From NCBI RefSeq assembly GCF_005280275.1, contig NZ_CP040022.1, forward strand, positions 1 through 64,000: a DNA stretch of 64,000 nt, read 5' to 3'. The notes under the pieces are model-generated. The model was given only the letters and a program-made list of their open reading frames with translations, ran no database searches and was not told the DNA's origin. The translations under genes and the position numbers were made by a program. Below are positions 38,233-46,987 of this stretch, piece by piece. The stretch's first letter is position 1. The number at the start of each line of letters is the position of its first letter. This stretch comes from Salinivibrio kushneri (lineage in GTDB: Bacteria > Pseudomonadota > Gammaproteobacteria > Enterobacterales > Vibrionaceae).

Positions 38233-38541
38233 GAGCAGGCCTAAAACTCGAAGTACGATGGTGGATACCTCATTATTACGCGTTTCTCTGTGATCCTACT
38301 GGAAATGTTGGGCATGCACTGGCGCATTGTAGCACTTTGCGGAGAACCTTTGATTTTAACTGATAACTATCATAACGAAGATCAGTGAGATTGCGGCACA
38401 GATAGGCATTTAGTTCGCCTGACGAAGGTTATTCGAGACTTCGATGATCTGTGTCAACACAATGAATCCCCTAATTGCTATCTAATGCCACATCTTGTGT
38501 TTTTATTTTATTGTATATCCTATATATGGTGTGGAGGGCAT
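38233..38541. other. Upstream region of nrdD
   Basis: A 309-bp region between divergent genes. It is A/T-rich near the nrdD start (38501-38530). Partial matches to NrdR boxes (CACATCTTGTGT ending 38500; ACACAAT at 38457-38463) and to an FNR half-site (TTGAT near 38350) are present. Their spacing or score is not good enough to call sites. Confidence 0.4.
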
Positions 38542-40683
38542 ATGCCAGCGGTAATTAAACGCGATGGAACGCGCGTCCCATTTGATGCAGTTCGAATCGT
38601 CCAGGCGGTGACTTGTGCACGCGAGTCAGCGCAGTCGATGCGTGATGCTGAGCAATGTCAACTGAGCGACGATGAGATCCGACGGTTAGCCGATACGATT
38701 GCGACGCAGTTTGCTGGCGATGCCGAAGTGGATATCGATCATATCCAATATGCCGTTGAAGATGTGCTGATGGCTGGGCCGCACAAAGCGGTGGCGCGCG
38801 CCTATATTGAGTACCGTCATGATAGAGATATCGCCCGTGAGCGCCGTGGCCGTTTGAATCATGAAGTACAAGGGCTGGTAGGGCAAACTAACACTGAATT
38901 GCTGCACGAAAACGCTAACAAAGACAGTAAAGTGATCCCGACGCAACGCGACTTGCTTGCGGGAATTGTGGCCAAACACTACGCCAAACAACATATGCTG
39001 CCCAGTGCCGTAGTAAGAGCCCATGAGTCAGGTGAAATTCACTATCACGATTTGGACTATTCGCCTTTCTTCCCGATGTTCAACTGCATGCTCATTGACT
39101 TGGCTGGCATGCTGCAAAAAGGCTTTAAGATGGGCAATGCGGAAATTGCGCCGCCCAAATCTATCGCCACCGCCACCGCGGTGACCGCCCAAATCATCGC
39201 GCAAGTCGCCAGCCATATATACGGTGGCACCACCATTAACCGCATTGATGAAGTGCTGGCACCCTATGTGGAAGCCAGTTATCAAAAGCACTTACTGGTC
39301 GCGCGTGAGTGGGCAATTAAGGAGCCTGAAGCGTATGCACGTGCGCGCGCCGACAAAGAGTGTTTTGATGCCTTTCAATCGTTGGAGTATGAGGTTAACA
39401 CCTTACATACCGCCAACGGACAGACTCCCTTTGTGACCTTTGGCTTGGGGCTCGGTGAATCCTGGGCGGCGCGTGCGGTGCAACGTGCGATTTTAGCCAA
39501 TCGCATTGCGGGTCTGGGGGAGAATCGCAAAACAGCGGTATTCCCGAAACTCGTGTTCTGTATCCGAGAGGGCTTAAACCGTCGGGCCGATGATCCCAAT
39601 TACGATATCAAGCAATTGGCGCTCGAGTGTGCGTCTAAACGCATGTATCCCGATATTCTTAACTATGACCAAGTGGTATCCGTCACCGGATCCTTTAAAA
39701 CCCCAATGGGGTGTCGCAGCTTTTTAAGTGCTTATGAACAAGACGGTGTACTGGTGCATGAAGGCCGAAACAATTTAGGGGTTGTGAGTGTAAACCTGCC
39801 GCGTTTGGCCATTGAAGCGGAAGGAGATGAGGAAGAGTTCTATGCCCGCCTAGATGCGACACTAAACCTTGCGCGCCAAGCACTCGATACCCGGATTGCT
39901 CGCTTTAAAGGCGTGAAAGCGCGGGTGGCACCGATTTTATATATGGAAGGTGCATGTGGTATCCGCTTGAACCCAGACGATGATGTCAGCGAGATTTTTA
40001 AACACGGACGTGCGTCCATTTCGCTCGGCTACATTGGCCTGCACGAGACCATCAATGCGCTGTACGGTAGCGCGCCGCACATCTACGACAGCGTGGTGAA
40101 ACAAAAGAAAGCCAAGGCGATTGTGGCTTATCTTCACGATGCCACTGAGCGTTGGAAAGCCGAAACAGGCTATGGGTTTAGTTTGTACAGCACCCCAAGT
40201 GAAAACTTGTGCAGTCGTTTTTGTCAGCTCGATACCCAGGCGTTTGGCGTGATTGAGGGCGTGACAGATAAAGGCTATTACACCAACAGTTTCCATTTGG
40301 ATGTGGAAAAGCAGGTGACGCCTTACGATAAAATCGATTTTGAGATGGATTACCCACGCTTAGCCAATGGCGGCTTTATTTGCTACGGGGAATACCCCAA
40401 CATTCAACACAACTTAGAAGCGTTAGAGAACGTTTGGGACTACAGCTACGATCGCGTGCCTTATTATGGGACCAACACGCCTATAGACGAGTGCTACGAG
40501 TGCGGGTTTACCGGTGAATTTGATTGTACGAGCAAAGGCTTTACCTGTCCTGCGTGTGGCAATCACGATCCGGCACGTGTGTCAGTGACACGACGTGTGT
40601 GCGGCTATTTAGGCAGCCCTGATACGCGACCTTTTAATCCGGGCAAACAACAAGAAGTGATTCGCCGTGTGAAACACATGTAG
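38542..40683 (+). CDS. nrdD: Anaerobic ribonucleoside-triphosphate reductase
   Basis: Class III glycyl-radical enzyme that makes dNTPs without oxygen. The start is at ATG 38542 (MPAVIKRDGTRVPFD), with GGAGG five bases upstream; the longer frame from 38485 is rejected. 713 residues, one more than E. coli NrdD. An ATP-cone regulatory domain occupies residues 1-100. The C-terminal zinc site is built from YECGFTGEFDC and CPACGNH, and the glycyl radical motif RRVCGYLG has Gly near 688. It is in an operon with nrdG nine bases downstream. Confidence 0.97.
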   Translation: MPAVIKRDGTRVPFDAVRIVQAVTCARESAQSMRDAEQCQLSDDEIRRLADTIATQFAGDAEVDIDHIQYAVEDVLMAGPHKAVARAYIEYRHDRDIARERRGRLNHEVQGLVGQTNTELLHENANKDSKVIPTQRDLLAGIVAKHYAKQHMLPSAVVRAHESGEIHYHDLDYSPFFPMFNCMLIDLAGMLQKGFKMGNAEIAPPKSIATATAVTAQIIAQVASHIYGGTTINRIDEVLAPYVEASYQKHLLVAREWAIKEPEAYARARADKECFDAFQSLEYEVNTLHTANGQTPFVTFGLGLGESWAARAVQRAILANRIAGLGENRKTAVFPKLVFCIREGLNRRADDPNYDIKQLALECASKRMYPDILNYDQVVSVTGSFKTPMGCRSFLSAYEQDGVLVHEGRNNLGVVSVNLPRLAIEAEGDEEEFYARLDATLNLARQALDTRIARFKGVKARVAPILYMEGACGIRLNPDDDVSEIFKHGRASISLGYIGLHETINALYGSAPHIYDSVVKQKKAKAIVAYLHDATERWKAETGYGFSLYSTPSENLCSRFCQLDTQAFGVIEGVTDKGYYTNSFHLDVEKQVTPYDKIDFEMDYPRLANGGFICYGEYPNIQHNLEALENVWDYSYDRVPYYGTNTPIDECYECGFTGEFDCTSKGFTCPACGNHDPARVSVTRRVCGYLGSPDTRPFNPGKQQEVIRRVKHM

Positions 40684-40692
40684 GGGGAAGAC

Positions 40693-41175
40693 GTGAATTA
40701 TCACCAATACCTTCCGGTTGATGTGGTTAACGGGCCTGGCACACGTTGTACCTTGTTTGTGTCGGGGTGCGAACATCAATGTCGTGGTTGTTACAACAAA
40801 GCCACCTGGCCGCTGAACAGCGGCCATCCTTTCACTGACCTGATGCAAGAGCAGATTGTTCAAGATTTACTCGATTCACGGATCCCGCGCCGAGGATTAT
40901 CATTAAGTGGCGGTGATCCGCTTCATCCTGCCAATATCGACAGTGTAAAAGAATTGTTACAAGAGGTGGTCAGCCGCGCGCCGAGCAAAGACATTTGGCT
41001 GTGGACAGGCTATACATTGGCAGAATTGTCATCAAAACAGCGAGATGTTGTGGATCTGGTTGATGTATTAATTGACGGCAAGTTTATCCAAGATGAGGCT
41101 GATCCTCATTTGGTGTGGCGGGGAAGTGCCAATCAATGCGTACACTTTCTGTCCGAGCGAGCCCGAAAAGGGTAA
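40693..41175 (+). CDS. nrdG: Anaerobic ribonucleotide reductase activating protein
   Basis: Radical SAM activase that installs the glycyl radical on NrdD. 160 residues. The 4Fe-4S motif is CEHQCRGC (C-x3-C-x2-C) near residue 26, with SGGDPL as the SAM-binding GGE-like block. The GTG start at 40693 follows GGGGGAAG. It is coupled to nrdD with a nine-base gap, as in most gammaproteobacteria. Confidence 0.97.
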   Translation: MNYHQYLPVDVVNGPGTRCTLFVSGCEHQCRGCYNKATWPLNSGHPFTDLMQEQIVQDLLDSRIPRRGLSLSGGDPLHPANIDSVKELLQEVVSRAPSKDIWLWTGYTLAELSSKQRDVVDLVDVLIDGKFIQDEADPHLVWRGSANQCVHFLSERARKG

Positions 41176-41264
41176 GAGAATCATGGTTAAGAGGTTGCCA
41201 ATTTCCCCGCATGGGGTAGGGTATAGCGTATCTTGAGCATCCAAGCTTAAAAGGACGTAATACT

Positions 41265-42449
41265 ATGTTAGATCTGCTCTCGCCTGCTCAGCAGGATCCG
41301 ATTCTCTCCTTATCATTGGCGTATCGTGACGATCCACGCGAGCATAAAATGGACTTGGGCATTGGCGTTTATCGTGACAGTCACGGTCAAACGCCGATCA
41401 TGCAAGCGGTTAAAGCGGCGCAACAATCACTGGCACAAAGCCAACAAACCAAAGCCTATGTTGGGCTGGCAGGTAATGAAAATTTCAACCAAGCCATGGT
41501 TGATCTTCTGCTCAAAGGGACAGATGCTTATGATCGCTGCGCTGCGGTACAAACACCAGGCGCAAGTGGTGCGCTGCGTATGCTGGCCGATTTGATGAAC
41601 TTGGCTAAGCCGGTGACCACGGTATGGCTGACTGATCCTAGCTATGTGAATCACAAACCTGTCATGGAAGCGGCGGGCCTGACGGTAAAATTCTATCCCT
41701 ATTTTAATCGCGACACCAAAATGGTGGATACCGATGCCATGCTTAACGCCTTGTCACAGGCCGGTGCGGACGATGTGGTCTTGTTACACGGTTGCTGCCA
41801 TAACCCCACGGGGGCTGATATCAGCTTGAAAGAATGGGAAGCGATTACCGAGCTTGCAAACCGTAATGGCTTTACACCGTTTGTTGATATTGCCTACCAG
41901 GGCTTTGGCGATGGAGTAGAGGAAGATGCGCGTGGTTTGCGTATTCTCGCCGATAACGTTGAGGAAATGTTGATTGCTACCTCGTGCTCTAAGAGCTTTG
42001 GCTTGTATCGAGAACGCACTGGCGCGGCGATTGTGGTGGGTAAATCCGCCAAAGAAGCCCAAAACGCCAAAGGGCGTATTTTGCAGCTGGCGCGAAGCAC
42101 CTACACCATGCCACCCGATCACGGCGCCGCGATTGTTGAAACCATCCTCACCGACGACGCTCTCACCAAACAGTGGCGTGATGAAATTGAGGCAATGAAT
42201 ACTCGGATTAACGCATTGCGTGAAGGGCTGACAGCAGCACTGCGCGACCGCACGGGCGATGGTTATTTTGATTTTATTCAGCACCACCGTGGCATGTTCT
42301 CCGTCTTGGGGTTAACAGGAGAGCAAGTCGCTACGTTGCGCGACAAACACGGCGTGTATGCAGTCGGTGATAGCCGGATTAACATTGCCGGCCTAGCAGA
42401 ACGACACATTGATAGGCTGGCCGATGCGCTGGTGGATGTGACTCGTTAG
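41265..42449 (+). CDS. Aromatic amino acid / aspartate aminotransferase
   Basis: 394-residue PLP-dependent class I aminotransferase of the AspC/TyrB subgroup. LDLLSPAQQDPILSLSLAYRDDPRE and LGIGVYRDSHG are typical N-terminal blocks. The PLP lysine lies in SCSKSFGLYRERTGA, and GCCHNPTGAD holds the Asn-Pro-Thr-Gly cofactor block. It follows nrdDG by 90 bp with its own promoter space and a strong terminator. From memory the same nrdD-nrdG-aminotransferase order occurs in V. cholerae. Whether it prefers aromatic substrates or aspartate cannot be fixed from sequence alone. Confidence 0.9.
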   Translation: MLDLLSPAQQDPILSLSLAYRDDPREHKMDLGIGVYRDSHGQTPIMQAVKAAQQSLAQSQQTKAYVGLAGNENFNQAMVDLLLKGTDAYDRCAAVQTPGASGALRMLADLMNLAKPVTTVWLTDPSYVNHKPVMEAAGLTVKFYPYFNRDTKMVDTDAMLNALSQAGADDVVLLHGCCHNPTGADISLKEWEAITELANRNGFTPFVDIAYQGFGDGVEEDARGLRILADNVEEMLIATSCSKSFGLYRERTGAAIVVGKSAKEAQNAKGRILQLARSTYTMPPDHGAAIVETILTDDALTKQWRDEIEAMNTRINALREGLTAALRDRTGDGYFDFIQHHRGMFSVLGLTGEQVATLRDKHGVYAVGDSRINIAGLAERHIDRLADALVDVTR

Positions 42450-42479
42450 GTCATTGGTCAGGTAGAAGTATTCTCATAG

Positions 42480-42512
42480 GCTCGTCATACTTTGGTAAGA
42501 CGGGCTTTTTTT
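42480..42512 (+). terminator. Intrinsic terminator after the aminotransferase gene
   Basis: A GCTCGTC / GACGGGC stem with one G:T wobble, a 12-base loop, and seven T. Confidence 0.75.
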
Positions 42513-42612
42513 ATAACTGTGCACACATAATGTGATGTTCCCCCACGCTTTTTTTACAACATTAGAGTTTGGTGTCTTATACTCGTGTCCCGAAGCTGGA
42601 GACAAATAGGGA

Positions 42613-44610
42613 ATGTTCATGCAGACTACTCGATCACCGGTTGCCACCATACAAGGCCGATACAGTATCGGATTGATCGTATTTATACTGATTGCGACGA
42701 TCCTGACGATATTTAGCATTCAGACATGGATTGCTCCAACGCTAAAAAAAGAGGGAGAAGAAAGGCTTAAGCTGAGCCTGAATGAAGTTGGGCGTGATAT
42801 TACCTTTGCACTGCGTGAGGTCAAAGCGCAGCAACGGGCTATTACGCAACTAATTCCAACGTTAACCAGCGCCCAAATCGATACCCAGTTACCGCACCTG
42901 ATTGATCAGTACGGCAACCCTTTGGTATTCGGGGGCGGTATATGGCCGCTGCCTAACAAACGTCTCGCAGGCGTTGATCGCGCCTCCACCTTTTATCATC
43001 GTGATGAAAGTGGGCAACTGGTTGAGAATACCTACTGGAATAGTGACGAGGCCCCGAATTATTACACCCAACCTTGGCACCGTGCGGGCCAAAATGCCCC
43101 TCAGGGAGAATGTGTTTGGGCTAATGCGTACAAAGATGGAGCGAGTGCGCAGCCTCGTACTAACTGCGCCATGGGAATTTATCAACAAGGTGACTTATAC
43201 GGTGTGGCCACCATTGATGTCACGCTTGGCTTTTTTAATCAATTGGTCGCCGAGAAGCAAAAGGCATTAGATGCCAAGATTGCTATTGTGGAATCTGATG
43301 GAAAGATCCTTAGCCAAAGCCGCGGGGGCTTCACGCGTGATGATGTACTTAAATCGGTGTCAGGTTTTAACACGCCTTTTGCCAAAGCCATTGAGACAGC
43401 CTTGAATCAACAAACGCAACGTGTGACTTTTCAAGGTAAAAGCCAAGAGCAAACCTTATTGTTGTCGCCAGTCCCTGGTACGCCCTGGACGCTCGTCGTG
43501 GCTAAACCAACCTCGGCACTCACGGCGCTGAGCGATAAAATGCTCACTACCCTTGCTTGGATCCAGTTACCCTTGATTGGCCTATTGCTCGTGATCATGC
43601 TCATTGCCTTTAAGCGACTTCATAGCCGCTTTGAGACGTTTAAGCACAACGTGGATAGTTTATCTTCAGGCGATGCGGATCTCACACTACGCTTGCCAAT
43701 TAAAGGTAATGATGAGCTTGATAATATTTCTCACTCAGTGAATGATTTCATCGCGTACTTGCAAGATTTAGTACAGAAAGTGATGAGCGCAAATCAAACC
43801 TGCTCCAACTATGTTGAGCAAATTGCTCATGACGCCAGCCAAACACTATCGACGTTAGAGGCTCATGTGCGAGAAACCGAAGGCGTGGCTACCGCGATTA
43901 ATCAGCTGAGTGCCTCTGCCTCTGATGTGGCGGAAAACGTGAATCAAAGCCATGATGTCACGCGTCAGATGCAATCAGAAGCGCAGCAAGCACGTGAAGA
44001 GACACAGGCATCGACACGCAGTGTTATAGCACTCGTCGATAACGTTGAAACCAGTGAGGAAAAAGTCGCGCAAATGCGAGAGCATGCTACCGCGATTGAA
44101 TCCATTCTCGGTGTGATTGGTGATATTGCTGAACAGACTAACTTGCTTGCCTTGAATGCGGCGATTGAAGCGGCTCGGGCGGGTGAGCAAGGGCGTGGTT
44201 TTGCGGTCGTTGCGGATGAGGTAAGAAACTTAGCCTCGCGGACACAACAGAGCACGGGTGAAGTTGATAAGATGTTGGCACAGGTAAGCGAGGCTGTGAC
44301 ACAGGCTAGTCAATCCATGCAAAATACTCGAGAGCAGTGCGTCTCATCCTCAGAGCGGAGCCAACAGGTTGAACAGAGGATCGACACCATGACCCAATCG
44401 GTGACGCAGGTTGACGAACTCAGTACGCAAATCGCCACGGCGGCCACCGAGCAAAGCCAAGTCACTGAGGATATCAGCCAAACCATGACGTCTATCCGTG
44501 ATATCGTTGCCAAACTGCATCAACACGGACAAACCACCGAGCAACGAGCACACGATTTACAAGCTGCAAATACGGCGCTGCAACAACTAGTGGGGCAATT
44601 TAAAGTCTAG
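42613..44610 (+). CDS. Methyl-accepting chemotaxis protein (dCache-type)
   Basis: 665-residue inner-membrane chemoreceptor. First helix [20 protein letters not shown] (about 16-37). Periplasmic Cache-like domain (about 40-300) with [21 protein letters not shown] and [12 protein letters not shown], reminiscent of dCache receptors. Second helix [17 protein letters not shown], then HAMP. The signalling domain has tip [20 protein letters not shown] and [16 protein letters not shown]. Start ATG 42613; ATG 42619 is equally likely. There is no CheW-binding pentapeptide tail. Ligand unknown. Confidence 0.92.
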   Translation: MFMQTTRSPVATIQGRYSIGLIVFILIATILTIFSIQTWIAPTLKKEGEERLKLSLNEVGRDITFALREVKAQQRAITQLIPTLTSAQIDTQLPHLIDQYGNPLVFGGGIWPLPNKRLAGVDRASTFYHRDESGQLVENTYWNSDEAPNYYTQPWHRAGQNAPQGECVWANAYKDGASAQPRTNCAMGIYQQGDLYGVATIDVTLGFFNQLVAEKQKALDAKIAIVESDGKILSQSRGGFTRDDVLKSVSGFNTPFAKAIETALNQQTQRVTFQGKSQEQTLLLSPVPGTPWTLVVAKPTSALTALSDKMLTTLAWIQLPLIGLLLVIMLIAFKRLHSRFETFKHNVDSLSSGDADLTLRLPIKGNDELDNISHSVNDFIAYLQDLVQKVMSANQTCSNYVEQIAHDASQTLSTLEAHVRETEGVATAINQLSASASDVAENVNQSHDVTRQMQSEAQQAREETQASTRSVIALVDNVETSEEKVAQMREHATAIESILGVIGDIAEQTNLLALNAAIEAARAGEQGRGFAVVADEVRNLASRTQQSTGEVDKMLAQVSEAVTQASQSMQNTREQCVSSSERSQQVEQRIDTMTQSVTQVDELSTQIATAATEQSQVTEDISQTMTSIRDIVAKLHQHGQTTEQRAHDLQAANTALQQLVGQFKV

Positions 44611-44618
44611 TATATCTT

Positions 44619-44647
44619 TGCCAAAGGGGACGAATGCCCCTTTGGCA
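44619..44647. terminator. Inverted repeat between convergent genes
   Basis: A perfect 11-bp stem TGCCAAAGGGG / CCCCTTTGGCA with a seven-base loop. It sits between the convergent chemoreceptor and GTPase genes. No long T-run follows on either strand, so terminator function is probable but not certain. Confidence 0.6.
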
Positions 44648-44676
44648 TATGACGTGTTGTCATGTCACGAGTTGTA

Positions 44677-45621
44677 TTAACGTTTGTTTTTGAGGTAACG
44701 CTTACGACGGGCCTCTTTTTTAGCGGCTTTTTCTTGTTCTCGGCGGGCGTTGTCTTCTTCAACCTGTACCAGCTCGGTTTCAATCATATCCGGTTTCTCT
44801 AAAGTGAGGCCACCTAGCGCACCGGTGCGTAAGTCGTGCAAAAGCACTTCTGAGGCTTTATGGAGGTCAACCCGTCCACCCGCGCGCAAACAACCGCGTT
44901 TGGCACCAATCGCTTCCATTAACTCAATGTCTGTTTCGGGTAATGCATCAAGCTGATAGCGTTCTTTAAGCCGCTCGGGATAGGCGCTCGCCAAGTATTC
45001 CACGGTATAAAAGGCGACTTCGTCATAATCCATTGCCGTGTCTTTAACGGCACCGGTTGCCGCGAGACGAAAACCGCTGTGTGGGTTCTCAACCTTTGGC
45101 CACAAAATCCCCGGCGTATCAGAGAGCACGACGCCGTTTTGCAGGTTGATCCGCTGTTGTTGGCGCGTCACCGCCGGTTGGTTGCCGGTTTTTGCTATCA
45201 CTCGGCCAGCAAGGCTATTAATGATGGTGGACTTGCCGACGTTGGGGATCCCCATGATCATTGAGCGAATGTTTTTTCCCATGGTTTCCCGATGCGGTGC
45301 CAGTGCGCGGCAGCGATCCATAATCTGGTTCACTTCATGCGGGTGCGAGGTAGTAATTGCCATCGCTGACACACCCTGTTCTTGCTCTAGGTGCGCCATC
45401 CACATTTCGGTCATCGCCGGATCGGCTAGATCGCGTTTATTCAGTACCTTGATCACTGGCTTTTCACCACGAAGCGTGCGGATCAGGGGATTTTCGCTAC
45501 TAAACGGAATGCGCGCGTCGAGCACCTCGATGATTACGTCGATCTTAGGGACGACCTCTTCGATCTCCTTGCGAGCTTTATGCATATGCCCAGGAAACCA
45601 CTGGATTTTGTTGTTAACCAT
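44677..45621 (-). CDS. ylqF: YlqF/RbgA-like ribosome assembly GTPase
   Basis: 314 residues, starting at ATG 45621 (MVNNKIQWFPGHMHKARKEI), the conserved YlqF opening. The longer frame to 45693 is not used. It is a circularly permuted GTPase, with motif order G4 LNKRDLAD, then G1 GIPNVGKSTIINSL, then G3 DTPGIL. The C-terminus is strongly basic (KKEARRKRYLKNKR), consistent with binding to rRNA of the large subunit. It lies at the left edge of the accessory region. In Vibrionaceae this is an ordinary chromosomal gene. Confidence 0.92.
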   Translation of the reverse strand: MVNNKIQWFPGHMHKARKEIEEVVPKIDVIIEVLDARIPFSSENPLIRTLRGEKPVIKVLNKRDLADPAMTEMWMAHLEQEQGVSAMAITTSHPHEVNQIMDRCRALAPHRETMGKNIRSMIMGIPNVGKSTIINSLAGRVIAKTGNQPAVTRQQQRINLQNGVVLSDTPGILWPKVENPHSGFRLAATGAVKDTAMDYDEVAFYTVEYLASAYPERLKERYQLDALPETDIELMEAIGAKRGCLRAGGRVDLHKASEVLLHDLRTGALGGLTLEKPDMIETELVQVEEDNARREQEKAAKKEARRKRYLKNKR

Positions 45622-45927
45622 GTTTGTACAACCTTGCTGATGCCAGTGCGCCAACACGATACCAGTCAGTGGCGCAAGAATGGCGCGCATCATACCACTT
45701 AATCAGAGGGATGAGAAAAGCGAGGGGTCCTGGATTATCGATGACAACGCGCGGTATCGAAATAGCCACTCTCACCTAATACCGCCATTTCGCACCTAAT
45801 TACCCATTAAATTATGTGACTCCTATCACGTTTATAGTGACTGGGTCATTCAATGGTGGCTACCCAACGTGGTTTCTGATGGCCGTACTCGATTAAACTA
45901 TCTCTCACTACTATCAGGAGGTTAAAC
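45622..45927. promoter_or_regulatory. Control region with CRP-like site before the small-peptide/radical SAM genes
   Basis: A 306-bp region. A strong CRP-type site TGTGACTCCTATCACG at 45815-45830 has half-sites TGTGA and TCACG six bases apart (9/10 consensus bases). It is about 100 bases upstream of the small ORF. A possible -10 (TAAACT at 45894-45899) lies between. No other gene is visible in this stretch. Confidence 0.6.
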
Positions 45928-46026
45928 GTGACTCGTCATCAAAAATCACATGCCTTTCTGCTAGTGCCTCAAAGGCAGCAAGATTTTTCAATTATCATGA
46001 ACGTGTCGGCATCTTCGGCGAAATAA
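45928..46026 (+). CDS. Candidate 32-residue peptide (possible RiPP precursor)
   Basis: Begins at GTG 45928, with a perfect AGGAGG at 45916-45921 and a six-base spacer, and ends at TAA 46024. The N-terminal half is basic and polar (MTRHQKSHAFLLVPQRQQ). The C-terminal half, DFSIIMNVSASSAK, is small-residue rich with no Cys. It sits 55 bp before the radical SAM gene on the same strand. The ORF also contains a hairpin, TGCCTTT / AAAGGCA at 45951-45977, so a leader-peptide role in regulating the downstream genes is an alternative. The ribosome site is strong evidence for translation; the precursor role is inference from context. Confidence 0.55.
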   Translation: MTRHQKSHAFLLVPQRQQDFSIIMNVSASSAK

Positions 46027-46081
46027 ATTCTAAAAATAGCTGCGGAATCTCGGCTACAACAAAATCAAAAGGGAGGGGGCC

Positions 46082-46963
46082 GTGGCCCTACGTCGCAACG
46101 AAGAACCATTTAATTATTCACATGACTATCCTAAGAAGTGGTTTCGTATTATTAAGCTTTGGTTCCATTTGAAGGCAGTTTGGCGATGGTTTCGCGTACA
46201 AAAGCCGATGACTAAACTGATAGGATATCAATATAAAGTTGCAGATGATCTCATAGAGATCGATATCACCTACCAGTGTAACTTGAAATGCAACAACTGT
46301 AACCGCTCTTCAGCACAAGCCCCAGATAAAACACATATAGGGCTAGATGATATATCTCAGTTTGTTGAGGATAGTTTGAATCAAGGTAAACGCTGGAGGA
46401 AGATACGCGTGTTAGGTGGAGAGCCAACACTACATCCTCAGTTCAGCGAGATTCTTTCGGAGTTGTATCGCCTAAAGCTAGCTCATCCTTCTATGACTAT
46501 TCAGCTTGTGACTAACGGCTATGGCCGTCGCGTTAATAAAGTGATATCAATGCTTCCAGAATGGTTGAGTATTGAAAACTCAGAGAAAACGGATTCTGTT
46601 CAACCAGACTTTGGTCCATTTAACTTAGCTCCAGTTGATAGTTGGTATCATAAGTATAGTGAATTCTCAAATGGCTGTGATATCGCACAGACTTGTGGCG
46701 CAGGCCTTACGCCTCAAGGTTATTATCCATGTGCGGTTGCTGGTGGCATTGACCGAGTGTTAAACCAAAAGAATGGGCGACAGCGTTTGCCTGCAAGCGA
46801 TGATGAAATGCGTGATCTCATGAAGCATGCTTGCGGCCTATGTGGCCGATTCCGAGATGGGCATTACGTTCCGCCCAAACTACGGCCTCAAATACTAGAG
46901 CAGCGCACGTCAATTTCATGGAAGAAGATTTATCAAGAGTGGGAAAGTGAAAAAAACCGTTAG
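46082..46963 (+). CDS. Radical SAM protein with SPASM-like cysteines
   Basis: 293 residues, GTG start at 46082 behind AGGGAGGGGG. The SAM-cluster motif is C66-x3-C70-x2-C73 (TYQCNLKCNNCNRS), and the SAM-binding block is VLGGEPTLHP at 110-119. The C-terminal third holds further cysteines (C199, C205, C217 in PQGYYPCAVAGG, C251, C254 in ACGLCGRF), which look like an auxiliary Fe-S cluster of the SPASM/twitch type. A basic, Trp-rich N-terminal extension of about 55 residues (WFRIIKLWFHLKAVWRWFRVQ) precedes the barrel. Peptide- or sugar-modifying enzymes both fit. It is more A+T-rich than the flanks. The GT29-like gene follows after 24 bp. Confidence 0.9.
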   Translation: MALRRNEEPFNYSHDYPKKWFRIIKLWFHLKAVWRWFRVQKPMTKLIGYQYKVADDLIEIDITYQCNLKCNNCNRSSAQAPDKTHIGLDDISQFVEDSLNQGKRWRKIRVLGGEPTLHPQFSEILSELYRLKLAHPSMTIQLVTNGYGRRVNKVISMLPEWLSIENSEKTDSVQPDFGPFNLAPVDSWYHKYSEFSNGCDIAQTCGAGLTPQGYYPCAVAGGIDRVLNQKNGRQRLPASDDEMRDLMKHACGLCGRFRDGHYVPPKLRPQILEQRTSISWKKIYQEWESEKNR

Positions 46964-46987
46964 AAATACTATCAATAGGTAGCAAAA

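Noticed and set aside
38450-38500. Pair of NrdR boxes upstream of nrdD
   Set aside because: CACATCTTGTGT is a fair match, but the second box is poor and the spacing (28 bases start to start) is not the usual three helical turns.
46082-46963. Viperin-like or NrdG-like antiviral radical SAM enzyme
   Set aside because: No viperin signature. The extra C-terminal cysteines and the glycosyltransferase neighbours point to a SPASM-type or sugar-linked enzyme.
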